Shown: piece by piece, positions 42,935 through 49,403 of the stretch
Numbering within the stretch: the first letter of the stretch is position 1
Layout: the number at the start of each line of letters is the position of its first letter
DNA from: Micromonospora inositola
GTDB lineage: Bacteria; Actinomycetota; Actinomycetes; Mycobacteriales; Micromonosporaceae
Reading direction: 5' to 3'
DNA length: 64,000 nucleotides
Assembly (NCBI RefSeq): GCF_900090285.1
Contig: NZ_LT607754.1
Location: 2,790,001-2,854,000, forward strand
Translations under genes and position numbers: made by a program
Notes under the pieces: model-generated
What the model was told of the DNA's origin: nothing
Seen by the model: only the letters and a program-made list of their open reading frames with translations
Databases searched by the model: none

Positions 42935-43109
42935 CGCAGTGACGGTCGGTGCTCGGGCGGAAACGCTCGTCTGGCTGACCCCTGATGAGCAGCCCTGCTG
43001 CCGTACCGCTGAGTGGAGCTGCGGTGGTGGGGCGGGGTGGTCGGCCCGCGCGCGGCGGGCGGGTGCGGCCACCCCTTCCATCCCGAGTGCGCAGAAAGGT
43101 GGGACGGTC

Positions 43110-43424
43110 ATGCGTGGCTTCTTCCGGCGGGGCCGAGACGAGCCGGCGCAGCGGGGGCCGGGGAACTGCTACCGCTCCTCGACGTACGTCCCGCTGGCGC
43201 CCTGGCAGGTGCGCGAGCGACGGTTCCGGTCGACCCGGTTCGGCCGGCGCGGTCTCGATCCGGCCGAGGTGGCGGAGTTCCTCGACCGGGTCGCCGCCGA
43301 CCTCACCGCCGCCTACCGGGCACTGGGTGACAGTCGGCAGGAGACGGCCCGGATCAAGGACGCGCTGCGGCGCTGGCAGTCCGAGCAGAACCAGCAGTGG
43401 GTCAACGCCGGGCGGTACCGCTGA
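43110..43424 (+). CDS. Small DivIVA-domain protein
   Basis: The 104-residue protein has a basic N-terminus (MRGFFRRGRDEPAQRG), then the motif FRSTRFGRRGLDPAEVAEFL and DRVAADLTAAYRALGDSRQE. This is the DivIVA-domain pattern in which phi-x-x-x-RF/xGYDxxEVDxFL precedes a coiled coil. Only a short coiled coil follows, so it cannot form the long filaments of polar DivIVA. A role in envelope or division is inference. Its stop overlaps the next start by one base. Confidence 0.8.
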   Translation: MRGFFRRGRDEPAQRGPGNCYRSSTYVPLAPWQVRERRFRSTRFGRRGLDPAEVAEFLDRVAADLTAAYRALGDSRQETARIKDALRRWQSEQNQQWVNAGRYR

Positions 43425-43681
43425 TGGTCGAGCGGGAGCGCTTCGTCATCCACCTGCCGGTGGCCGCCGGCGACCTGGTCGGCGCGGTCCGGCTGGCCCG
43501 GGTGGTGGCCCGCTGGGCGAGCCTGCTGTCCGCGGCCGATCCGGGGGAGACCACCGTCTCCGCCGAGGACGACCAGGGCGTACGCCATCGGGTCTTCTGC
43601 GACCTGCGGCTGCCGGGCGGTCGGCGCTGCCTCCTCCGGGCCGACCACGACGGACCGTGCGCCCGCCGGCTGACCCGCTGA
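43424..43681 (+). CDS. Small protein of unknown function, coupled to the DivIVA-domain gene
   Basis: The 85-residue protein begins MVERERFVIHLPVAAGDLVG, has an amphipathic helix (AVRLARVVARWASLLSAAD) and ends CDLRLPGGRRCLLRADHDG with two or three Cys residues (CDLR, RRCLL, GPCAR) and several His. The spacing hints at metal binding but is not a known motif. Its ATG shares a base with the stop of the preceding gene (TGATG), so the two are translated together. Confidence 0.7.
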   Translation: MVERERFVIHLPVAAGDLVGAVRLARVVARWASLLSAADPGETTVSAEDDQGVRHRVFCDLRLPGGRRCLLRADHDGPCARRLTR

Positions 43682-43713
43682 GAGCCTTCCGCGCGGGCCC
43701 GGACGTGGGGTCG

Positions 43714-44451
43714 TCAGCCGTCGCGGAGGGCGTCGTCGACGCCGGTCTCGCGGCGGCCGAGGTGGACGGGGTCGCGCCCGGAGAGGACGTCGACCGCCGC
43801 CTTCACGCAGGCGCCGTACTCCCGGGTGGAGCTGGCCCGCCACCGCTGGGCGTACCGTCGCGCGGTGTCGTCGCCGACCCCGTTGGCCTCGATGCCGAGG
43901 TGCCGGCACAATGCGACCGCGCGGGGCAGGTGGAAGGACTGGGTCACCACCGTCGCGCGGTCCACCCCGAAGATCCGCTTGGCCCGTGCGCACGAGTCGT
44001 ACGTGTCGAAGCCCGCGTAGTCCATCACGACCTTCTCCGCCGGCAGGCCGTGGTCGAGCAGCCAGCGCCGCATCGCCTCCGGCTCGTTGTAGCCGGCGTG
44101 CATGTTGTCGCCGGACACCAGGATCGCGCGGACCTTGCCGGCGGTGAACAGGCGCTGCGCGATCTCCAGCCGGGCGGTGAGAAACGGCGACGGGGTGCCG
44201 TCCGCCTCCACCTTCGTGCCCAGGACCAGGGCGACCGGTTCGTCCGGCACGCCGGCCTCGGTGAAGATGTGGCCCTCGGCGCCGCCGCGGATCCACGCCA
44301 CGCTCGCGACGGTGCCGCCGGTCAGGAGGACCGCCGCGACGATGACCGCGAGGAACGCGCGGCGTAACCGGCGTACGGCGCGGTGGTGAGTGGCGCACCA
44401 CCGGTTGATGATCGCGAATCGCCCCCACATTCGGACGATTATCCCCGTCAT
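43714..44451 (-). CDS. SanA/YdcF-like membrane protein (DUF218)
   Basis: The 245-residue protein has a cytoplasmic basic N-terminus, one membrane helix (about 31-54) and a DUF218 domain outside. Motifs are VALVLGTKVEADGTPSPFL, ILVSGDNMHAGYNEPEAM, and SFHLPRAVALCRHLGI with its conserved His. SanA-type proteins affect envelope permeability and vancomycin sensitivity in enterobacteria; the activity here is unproven. Start ATG 44451 and an internal ATG at 44430 are both possible, since neither has a clear ribosome site. It is divergent from arsR. Confidence 0.85.
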   Translation of the reverse strand: MTGIIVRMWGRFAIINRWCATHHRAVRRLRRAFLAVIVAAVLLTGGTVASVAWIRGGAEGHIFTEAGVPDEPVALVLGTKVEADGTPSPFLTARLEIAQRLFTAGKVRAILVSGDNMHAGYNEPEAMRRWLLDHGLPAEKVVMDYAGFDTYDSCARAKRIFGVDRATVVTQSFHLPRAVALCRHLGIEANGVGDDTARRYAQRWRASSTREYGACVKAAVDVLSGRDPVHLGRRETGVDDALRDG

Positions 44452-44499
44452 GGTCGCGCAACCCGGGCCGGCCCGGGTTGCCGTGGCGCGGCTACGACG

Positions 44500-44529
44500 T
44501 TGACATGTGACCAGATGGTCACCTATGTT
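44500..44529 (+). promoter_or_regulatory. Leaderless arsR promoter with operator in the spacer
   Basis: TTGACA (44500-44505), an 18-nt spacer and TATGTT (44524-44529) form a near-consensus promoter. The spacer holds a perfect inverted repeat, GTGACC-AGAT-GGTCAC (44507-44522). The arsR GTG lies 6 nt after the -10. A repressor dimer bound here would block polymerase directly. Confidence 0.65.
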
Positions 44530-44535
44530 GAGGTC

Positions 44536-44853
44536 GTGCCCGATGACGACCTCGTGTTCAAGGCGCTCGCCGACCCGACCCGGCGCTTCCTGCTCGACCT
44601 GCTCTTCGCCCGCGACGGGCGGACCCTGACCGAGCTGGAGTCCGAGCTGGAGATGACGCGCTTCGGCGCGATGAAGCATCTCCGCGTCCTCGAGGACGCG
44701 AGCCTGGTCGTCACCCGCCGGTCGGGTCGGGAGAAGTTGCATTTCCTCAACCCCGTGCCGATCCGCCAGATCCACGACCGGTGGATCGACAAGTACACCG
44801 CGCACCACGCGTCGGCACTCGTCGACCTGAAGACCGAGTTGGAGGACCGATGA
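44536..44853 (+). CDS. ArsR-family regulator
   Basis: The 105-residue protein has the ArsR winged helix: VFKALADPTRRFLLDLLFAR, then LTELESELEMTRFGAMKHLR and the wing VVTRRSGREKLHFLNPVPIR. No metal-binding Cys motif is present. It belongs to the subgroup that accompanies AHSA1/SRPBCC proteins. GTG 44536 fits a leaderless transcript; an ATG at 44515 would put the start inside the operator. The stop overlaps the next ATG (ATGA). Confidence 0.9.
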   Translation: MPDDDLVFKALADPTRRFLLDLLFARDGRTLTELESELEMTRFGAMKHLRVLEDASLVVTRRSGREKLHFLNPVPIRQIHDRWIDKYTAHHASALVDLKTELEDR

Positions 44854-45341
44854 TGACCAGCAGCACGCGCACCGTCCAGGTGCACCGGATCTACATCCAG
44901 GCCACGCCCGAGGCGGTCTGGACGGCGATCACGAATCCCGAGTGGAGCGAGCGGTACGGCTACCGATCGCCCGCCCACTACGAGCTGCGCCCCGGCGGCC
45001 GCTACCAGGGCCTGGCCAGCGCCGAGATGAAGGCGACCGGCGTGCCGGAGGTGGCCGTCGAGGGTGAGGTCGTCGAGGTCGACCCGCCGCACCGCCTCGT
45101 GCAGACGTGGCACCCGGTGTGGGGCCCGGAGGCCGCCGCCGAACCGGCCACCCGCCTGACGTACGAGATCGAAGAGATCTCCTCCGGCGTCACCCGGCTG
45201 ACCGTGGTCCATGACGTCACCGACGCGCCGGGCGTGGCGGCGCTGGTTGCCGGGGAGGTACCCAACGCCGGAGGCGGCTGGAGCGAGGTGCTCAGCGACC
45301 TCAAGACGCTGTTGGAGACCGGCAAGCCGCTGGCCTGCTGA
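44850..45341 (+). CDS. AHSA1/SRPBCC-domain protein
   Basis: The 163-residue protein has the Aha1-C/CalC-like SRPBCC domain: RIYIQATPEAVWTAITNPEW at the N-terminus, HYELRPGGRY, EVVEVDPPHRLVQTWHPVWG in the middle and GWSEVLSDLKTLLETG at the end. These domains bind hydrophobic small molecules, and ArsR-AHSA1 pairs are common stress- or drug-response units. It overlaps arsR by 4 nt with TTGGAGG upstream, so the regulator and its target are coupled. Confidence 0.9.
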   Translation: MMTSSTRTVQVHRIYIQATPEAVWTAITNPEWSERYGYRSPAHYELRPGGRYQGLASAEMKATGVPEVAVEGEVVEVDPPHRLVQTWHPVWGPEAAAEPATRLTYEIEEISSGVTRLTVVHDVTDAPGVAALVAGEVPNAGGGWSEVLSDLKTLLETGKPLAC

Positions 45342-45388
45342 CCGTGGGGCCGGCGATGGACAGCCAGTCCGCGAGCACGTTGGCCTGA

Positions 45389-46114
45389 TCAGTCGGCGGC
45401 GCGGGCGATGACGACCAGTTCTCCGTCGTCGCTCGCGCCCACCGGCTCCCGGCCCCAGCCGCCGTGGATCCGCTCGACGGTGAAATGGGCGGTGGCCAGA
45501 TCCGCCCGCAGCTCCGCCTCGGTCCTGAAGCGCAACGTGCCCGGGCTGCGCAGCTCGTCGCCATCGGGCAGGAGGTAGTGGTGGACGAAGCTGACCAGGC
45601 CGTCGCGTACCTCGGTCAGCTCGGTCCAGGCCTCGACCGCCGTGCCGTCGGGCAGCGCGACCCGGCGTCGCGAGTCGTGGGGGGTCCAGCGTTCCCACCG
45701 GCGGGCCGCCGGGTCGCGGGAGTCGAAGACCAGCCGGCCGCCGGGCACGAGCGCCCGGCGCAGGTCGGCCAGCGTCCGCCTCCAGCCGTCCTCGGCGCGG
45801 ATCTCCTGCGCCACGTGGCTGGTCAGCACCGCGACGTCGTACGCCGCTTCCGGCAGGACCTCGGCCGTGCCCTCGATCCAGGTGACCCGGTCGGCGCCCG
45901 GCTTGGCCCGCGCGGCGTCGAGGGCGGCGCGATGCGGGTCGACGCCGGTGACGGTGTGGCCGGCGGCGGCCAGCGCCAGGGTGAGGCGGCCGGTGCCGCA
46001 GCCGAGGTCGAGCACCCGGGCCGCCGGGGTCTCGTCGACCGCCGCGAGGAAGAAGTCGTCGTCGCGGCCCCACCGGTTCTCCGCGTCGTAGATGGCCGCG
46101 GGACGCCGGTCCAT
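45389..46114 (-). CDS. SAM-dependent methyltransferase (class I)
   Basis: The 241-residue protein has motif I VLDLGCGTGRLTLALA (about 34-49), an acidic residue ending the next strand (VTGVDPHRAALDAAR), EGTAEVLPEAAYDVAVLTSH and ALVPGGRLVFDSRDP. The C-terminal beta-rich part (LRFRTEAELRADLATA) matches methyltransferase_11/25-type small-molecule enzymes. The substrate is unknown. Its ATG follows directly on the stop of a 28-residue frame, which itself follows a PH-domain gene, suggesting a three-gene operon. Confidence 0.88.
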   Translation of the reverse strand: MDRRPAAIYDAENRWGRDDDFFLAAVDETPAARVLDLGCGTGRLTLALAAAGHTVTGVDPHRAALDAARAKPGADRVTWIEGTAEVLPEAAYDVAVLTSHVAQEIRAEDGWRRTLADLRRALVPGGRLVFDSRDPAARRWERWTPHDSRRRVALPDGTAVEAWTELTEVRDGLVSFVHHYLLPDGDELRSPGTLRFRTEAELRADLATAHFTVERIHGGWGREPVGASDDGELVVIARAAD

Positions 46115-46201
46115 TCAGGCCGCGTCGTTCCGGCGGATGATCTCGCGGACCACCCGATCCAGCTCGGCGCGCTTGGCCTCGTGCGCGTGGAGATCCGCCA
46201 T
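46115..46201 (-). CDS. Possible 28-residue protein between the PH-domain and methyltransferase genes
   Basis: ATG at 46201 opens a 28-residue frame that begins MADLHAHEAKRAELDRVVRE and ends IIRRNDAA, predicted as one charged amphipathic helix. Its stop directly abuts the methyltransferase ATG with no gap, and it starts 18 nt after the PH-domain stop. No Shine-Dalgarno is visible. The helix-like composition and exact spacing favour a real small protein. Confidence 0.4.
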   Translation of the reverse strand: MADLHAHEAKRAELDRVVREIIRRNDAA

Positions 46202-46219
46202 GACTGATCAGGATAGGGG

Positions 46220-46582
46220 TCAGGAGATGTGGTGCAGGATCACGTTGTGCACGTGGTGGCTCTTCTGCGCGCCCCGGAACTCGACCTCGTAGGTGTGCGT
46301 ACCGACGTGGATGGCGATCGCGCCGGTGGAAAAGAATGAACCGCCCCACGACTTGTTGCTGACCACGCTGACGCTGGTGATCTTCGAGTACGGGATGCTG
46401 GTGATGGCGTACCGCTTGCCGATGAACGATCGGTCCTGGATGATCACCCGCCGGTCGGTCAGGCCGATGAATCCGGTGCCCGCGCCGACCGCGTCGTAGA
46501 CGGCGATGATCTGCTCGCCGTCCAGGAGCCCACTCTGGACCTGCTGGAACTGTTCCTTGCGGTCGTACGTCACGTTTGCCAT
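46220..46582 (-). CDS. Bacterial PH-domain protein
   Basis: The 120-residue protein is predicted as a single PH-like beta barrel: LLDGEQIIAVYDAVGAGTGF, IGLTDRRVIIQDRSFIGKRY, IPYSKITSVSVVSNKSWGGS, then HTYEVEFRGAQKSHHVHNVI as the final helix. The T-D-R-R-V/I pattern followed by a basic strand and IPYxxI is typical of YvbH/PH-like proteins found near the membrane. ATG 46582 gives MANVTYDRKEQF; an in-frame ATG three codons upstream is possible. Function is unknown. Confidence 0.85.
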   Translation of the reverse strand: MANVTYDRKEQFQQVQSGLLDGEQIIAVYDAVGAGTGFIGLTDRRVIIQDRSFIGKRYAITSIPYSKITSVSVVSNKSWGGSFFSTGAIAIHVGTHTYEVEFRGAQKSHHVHNVILHHIS

Positions 46583-46700
46583 GCGTTCCAAGGTAGGCAG
46601 CCCGCGCCAACAGCCGGCGGAGCGCCCGCGCTGGAGACCAGCGCTCGCGTCCGGGCGACGACGAGGAACTCGCCGTGGCCCACCGGGACGGCCGACACGA

Positions 46701-46742
46701 CGGAGCCCCGCCGCGCATCGGCGGATTCGCGGCGGGGCTCCG
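46701..46742 (-). terminator. Terminator after the 114-residue membrane protein gene
   Basis: A perfect 14-bp stem (CGGAGCCCCGCCGC at 46701-46714 with 46729-46742) and a 14-nt loop lie 15 nt past the stop at 46757 on the minus strand. Confidence 0.8.
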
Positions 46743-46756
46743 GTGCGACGTAATGG

Positions 46757-47101
46757 TCAGCCGTTGGTGCGCGGGTCGTCGTCCCGGGTGCGGCTGCCGG
46801 CCTTGGCCAGGCCGCGGCTGATCAGGTAACCGACGGTCAGCAGCGTGATGTACCACCAGGCCTTGTCGGCGGCGAAGTAGTCGCTCCCGTTGTTGGCGGC
46901 GCCGTCGCCGACGGCGTTCGAGGCGATCAGCACGCCGATGACCGACAGCAGGTAGACGGCCAGCTCCGTGGTCTTCCACGCCGGCTTGGTCTCCTCGCCG
47001 TGCCGGTGCAGGTGCCGGACGTCGCGGTCGAGGTGGCCGGCGTGCGCGTGGTCGATGTCGTCGGTCGCGCGGGTCGTGCTCGCAGTGGTGGGCGTCGTCA
47101 T
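46757..47101 (-). CDS. Small two-helix membrane protein, His-rich N-terminus
   Basis: The 114-residue protein has a Thr/His/Asp-rich N-terminus (DDIDHAHAGHLDRDVRHLHR), two membrane segments (about 47-64 and 83-99) separated by NAVGDGAANNGSDYF, and a charged C-terminal tail. I do not recognise a named family. A candidate alternative-sigma promoter lies about 80 nt upstream, so it may be a stress-induced envelope protein. ATG 47101 follows GGGAGC. Confidence 0.75.
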   Translation of the reverse strand: MTTPTTASTTRATDDIDHAHAGHLDRDVRHLHRHGEETKPAWKTTELAVYLLSVIGVLIASNAVGDGAANNGSDYFAADKAWWYITLLTVGYLISRGLAKAGSRTRDDDPRTNG

Positions 47102-47178
47102 GTCAGCTCCCGAGAAGGTAAACGTATTAAGGTGACAAAACCCTTATGCGGGGGTTGCTGCTCTCCCGCGGGGTTCAG

Positions 47179-47205
47179 TTACCCCGTACGTACTTCGCCG
47201 GAAAC
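47179..47205 (-). promoter_or_regulatory. Candidate SigF/SigB-type stress promoter
   Basis: On the minus strand GTTTC (47205-47201), a 16-nt spacer and GGGTAA (47184-47179) resemble the GTTT-N14-17-GGGTA pattern of actinobacterial SigF/SigB promoters. It points to the 114-residue membrane protein gene at 47101. The region 47102-47277 is AT-richer than its surroundings and has no other supported gene. Confidence 0.4.
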
Positions 47206-47277
47206 AAGGTTTTTCAGCCTTCTTCCAGGCCCGCTCGATCGGGCCCGTGATCTGCCGTCGGGCGGAGACCGTGCGGG

Positions 47278-47586
47278 TCAGGAGTCGGTGACCGCGCGGA
47301 ACGCGTCCTCGATGCGGGCGGCCAGCAGGACCTCGCCCTCGGTGAGCGGCTCGCCGTCGCCGTGCCCGACCCGGATGTGGGTCTGGTCGGCCCGGCGGCT
47401 GATCTCGGGGCGCAGGCGCAGCGCGTCCGCGACCACCTTGACCCTTTCGGTCAGGGCCGCGTGCTGGGTGTCGTCGAGGACCATGGTCCGGCGGATCTGC
47501 TCGCCCTCCCGGGTCCATCCCGACAGCAGGGTGAGCGCGTCGCTGAGGTAGTCGTGCTTGGAGCGGCCGCTGAACAGCACGCGCAT
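47278..47586 (-). CDS. Degenerate pterin-4a-carbinolamine dehydratase-like protein
   Basis: The 102-residue protein follows the pterin dehydratase fold: ALTLLSGWTREGEQIRRTMV, DDTQHAALTERVKVVADALR, then THIRVGHGDGEPLTEGEVLL and AARIEDAF. The active site of the family needs a His-His-Pro motif after the first helix; here the region reads LRLRPEISR, so both catalytic His are missing. It may be a binding or regulatory relative. ATG 47586 (MRVLFSGRSK) is preferred over an in-frame start 13 codons upstream. Confidence 0.75.
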   Translation of the reverse strand: MRVLFSGRSKHDYLSDALTLLSGWTREGEQIRRTMVLDDTQHAALTERVKVVADALRLRPEISRRADQTHIRVGHGDGEPLTEGEVLLAARIEDAFRAVTDS

Positions 47587-47770
47587 CACCGCACCTCCCA
47601 GGCGTCGTTGCCGGCTTGTGGCCAAATCGTCGCCGCCCCGTGTCCTCGTAGACGACCTCTAGTCTGTCGTCGCACGGAGGGTGTGTCCACGCCCACACTT
47701 CCGTGTTCTGTTGACCTGACGGCCGACTCCGCTACCCAAACCGCCGATTGATCTGGCACGCTGGACGCCC

Positions 47771-48211
47771 GTGCGGACCGAACGGGTAAGCGGAAACGGA
47801 CAGGCCGACCGGCGCGAGCCGAAGGTGGTCGTCGGGGCGGCGATCATCGCCGACGGGCGGGTCCTGGCCTGCGCGCGCTCCGCGCCGCCCGAGGTCGCCG
47901 GGAAGTGGGAGTTTCCTGGCGGCAAGGTCGAGCCGGGGGAGACCGAGACCGCCGCGCTGATCCGTGAGTGCGCCGAGGAACTCGCCGTACGCGTGGAGAT
48001 CGGCGACCGGATCGGCCGCGACGTCCGGATGGCGCACGGTCGCTCGGTGCTCAAGGTGTACGCGGCCCGCCTGCACCACGGCGACCAGCCGAAGGCGCTG
48101 GAGCACTCGGAGCTGCGCTGGCTCACCGCCGCCGAACTGGACTCCGTCACCTGGCTCCCCGCCGACGCCCCGATCGTCGCCGCCCTCCGCCCGCTGCTCG
48201 CCACCGGCTGA
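47771..48211 (+). CDS. MutT-like Nudix hydrolase
   Basis: The 146-residue protein has the Nudix box GGKVEPGETETAALIRECAE then EELAV, matching GX5EX7REUXEEXGU except that the final Gly is Ala. The preceding WEFPGGKVE is typical of MutT proteins acting on 8-oxo-dGTP, and the C-terminal SELRWLTAAELDSVTWLPAD also fits. It probably cleans the nucleotide pool. The start is GTG 47771; no ribosome site is evident. It is convergent with sdhB across a hairpin. Confidence 0.9.
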   Translation: MRTERVSGNGQADRREPKVVVGAAIIADGRVLACARSAPPEVAGKWEFPGGKVEPGETETAALIRECAEELAVRVEIGDRIGRDVRMAHGRSVLKVYAARLHHGDQPKALEHSELRWLTAAELDSVTWLPADAPIVAALRPLLATG

Positions 48212-48240
48212 CGCGGAAGCGGACACGGGGGCGAAAACGG

Positions 48241-48276
48241 GACGGGGGCCGGCGGCAAGTCGCCGCGGCCCCCGTC
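48241..48276. terminator. Bidirectional terminator between mutT-like gene and sdhB
   Basis: GACGGGGGCC and GGCCCCCGTC pair, extended by GCGGC/GCCGC with one bulged G and an AAGTC loop. A T-rich run follows on the plus strand. It fills the gap between convergent stops. Confidence 0.75.
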
Positions 48277-48295
48277 TTCGTTGTTGTCGTCGTGC

Positions 48296-49399
48296 TCAGT
48301 GCTTCGGCTCGTCCTGGCTCGGGTGAGCGAAGTTGAGGTGCTCGGGCGGCAGCGGGAAGGTGACGTCGTCGCCGAACGGCGACGGCGCGGCCGCCCGGTC
48401 GAAGGTCAGCTCCGTCAGCGGCAGCTTGCCGTTGGCGTCGACGGGCGGGGTGGTCGGGTGCGGCACCTGGCGGTGCCAGTTCACGCCCTGCTGCGCCTCC
48501 GTCTCGTGGCGCGGGTCATGCGAGCCCCCCGCGTGCGAATGCACGCCGCCGTGGGCGGCGGCGGAATGCACCGCGCCGCCGTGCTGGGCGCTGGTTACGA
48601 AGGTCTGAGGCACCTGACCCCTCCGGAAGATCTTGCTACCAAGCCACACGAGGGGATCGTACCTGCGGTCGACGACCCGCTCCTTCATGGGGATGATCCC
48701 GTTGTCCGTGATCTTGATGTGCTCGGGGCAGACCTCGGTGCAGCACTTGGTGATGTTGCAGTAGCCCAGACCCTGCTCGGCCTGCGCGTACTCCTTGCGG
48801 TCGGTCTTCGCGTCCAGCGGGTGCATGTCCAGCTCGGCGGCCCGGATGAAGAACCGCGGGCCGGAGAAGGCCTGCTTGTTCTCCTCGTGGTCGCGGATCA
48901 CGTGGCAGACGTTCTGGCACAGGAAGCACTCGATGCACTTGCGGAACTCCTGCGAGCGCTCGACGTCCACCTGCTGCATCCGGTAGTCGCCCGGCGCGAC
49001 GTCGGCCGGCGGCGCGAAGGCCGGGGTCTCCCGGGCCTTCTCGTAGTTGAACGAGACGTCGGTGACCAGGTCCCGGATGACCGGGAAGGTCCGCAGCGGC
49101 GTGACCGTGACCGTCTCGGCCTCCTCGAACGTCGACATCCGGGTCATGCAGCTCAGCCGCGGCTTGCCGTTGATCTCCATCGAGCAGGAGCCGCACTTGC
49201 CCGCCTTGCAGTTCCACCGGCAGGCCAGGTCCGGTGCGTCGGTGGCCTGGAGCCGGTGGATGACGTCGAGGACCACCTCGCCCTCGTTGACCTCGACCGT
49301 GTAGTCCTGCAGGTCGCCACCGGTCTCGTCGCCCCGCCAGATACGGAACTGTCGCTTCGCGGCCGGCTTGCCGGCCGCCTGGGATTTCTGCTCACCCAT
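48296..49399 (-). CDS. sdhB: Succinate dehydrogenase iron-sulfur subunit with long His-rich tail
   Basis: The 367-residue protein has the [2Fe-2S] ligands Cys64, Cys69, Cys72 and Cys84 (NCKAGKCGSC), and two further clusters formed by CIECFLCQNVC (155-165) and CNITKCCTEVCPEHI (214-228). These pass electrons from SdhA to the membrane. The catalytic part ends near residue 262, as in ordinary SdhB of about 250 residues. A further 105 residues hold 12 His (for example AHGGVHSHAGGSHDPRH) and many Pro. It is the last gene of sdhC-sdhA-sdhB. Confidence 0.93.
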   Translation of the reverse strand: MGEQKSQAAGKPAAKRQFRIWRGDETGGDLQDYTVEVNEGEVVLDVIHRLQATDAPDLACRWNCKAGKCGSCSMEINGKPRLSCMTRMSTFEEAETVTVTPLRTFPVIRDLVTDVSFNYEKARETPAFAPPADVAPGDYRMQQVDVERSQEFRKCIECFLCQNVCHVIRDHEENKQAFSGPRFFIRAAELDMHPLDAKTDRKEYAQAEQGLGYCNITKCCTEVCPEHIKITDNGIIPMKERVVDRRYDPLVWLGSKIFRRGQVPQTFVTSAQHGGAVHSAAAHGGVHSHAGGSHDPRHETEAQQGVNWHRQVPHPTTPPVDANGKLPLTELTFDRAAAPSPFGDDVTFPLPPEHLNFAHPSQDEPKH

Positions 49400-49403
49400 T
49401 TCG

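Noticed and set aside
42939..43109. Leaderless longer start for the DivIVA-domain protein at GTG 42939
   Set aside because: The extra 57 residues are Cys/Arg/Gly-rich without a pattern, and the DivIVA homology starts after ATG 43110.
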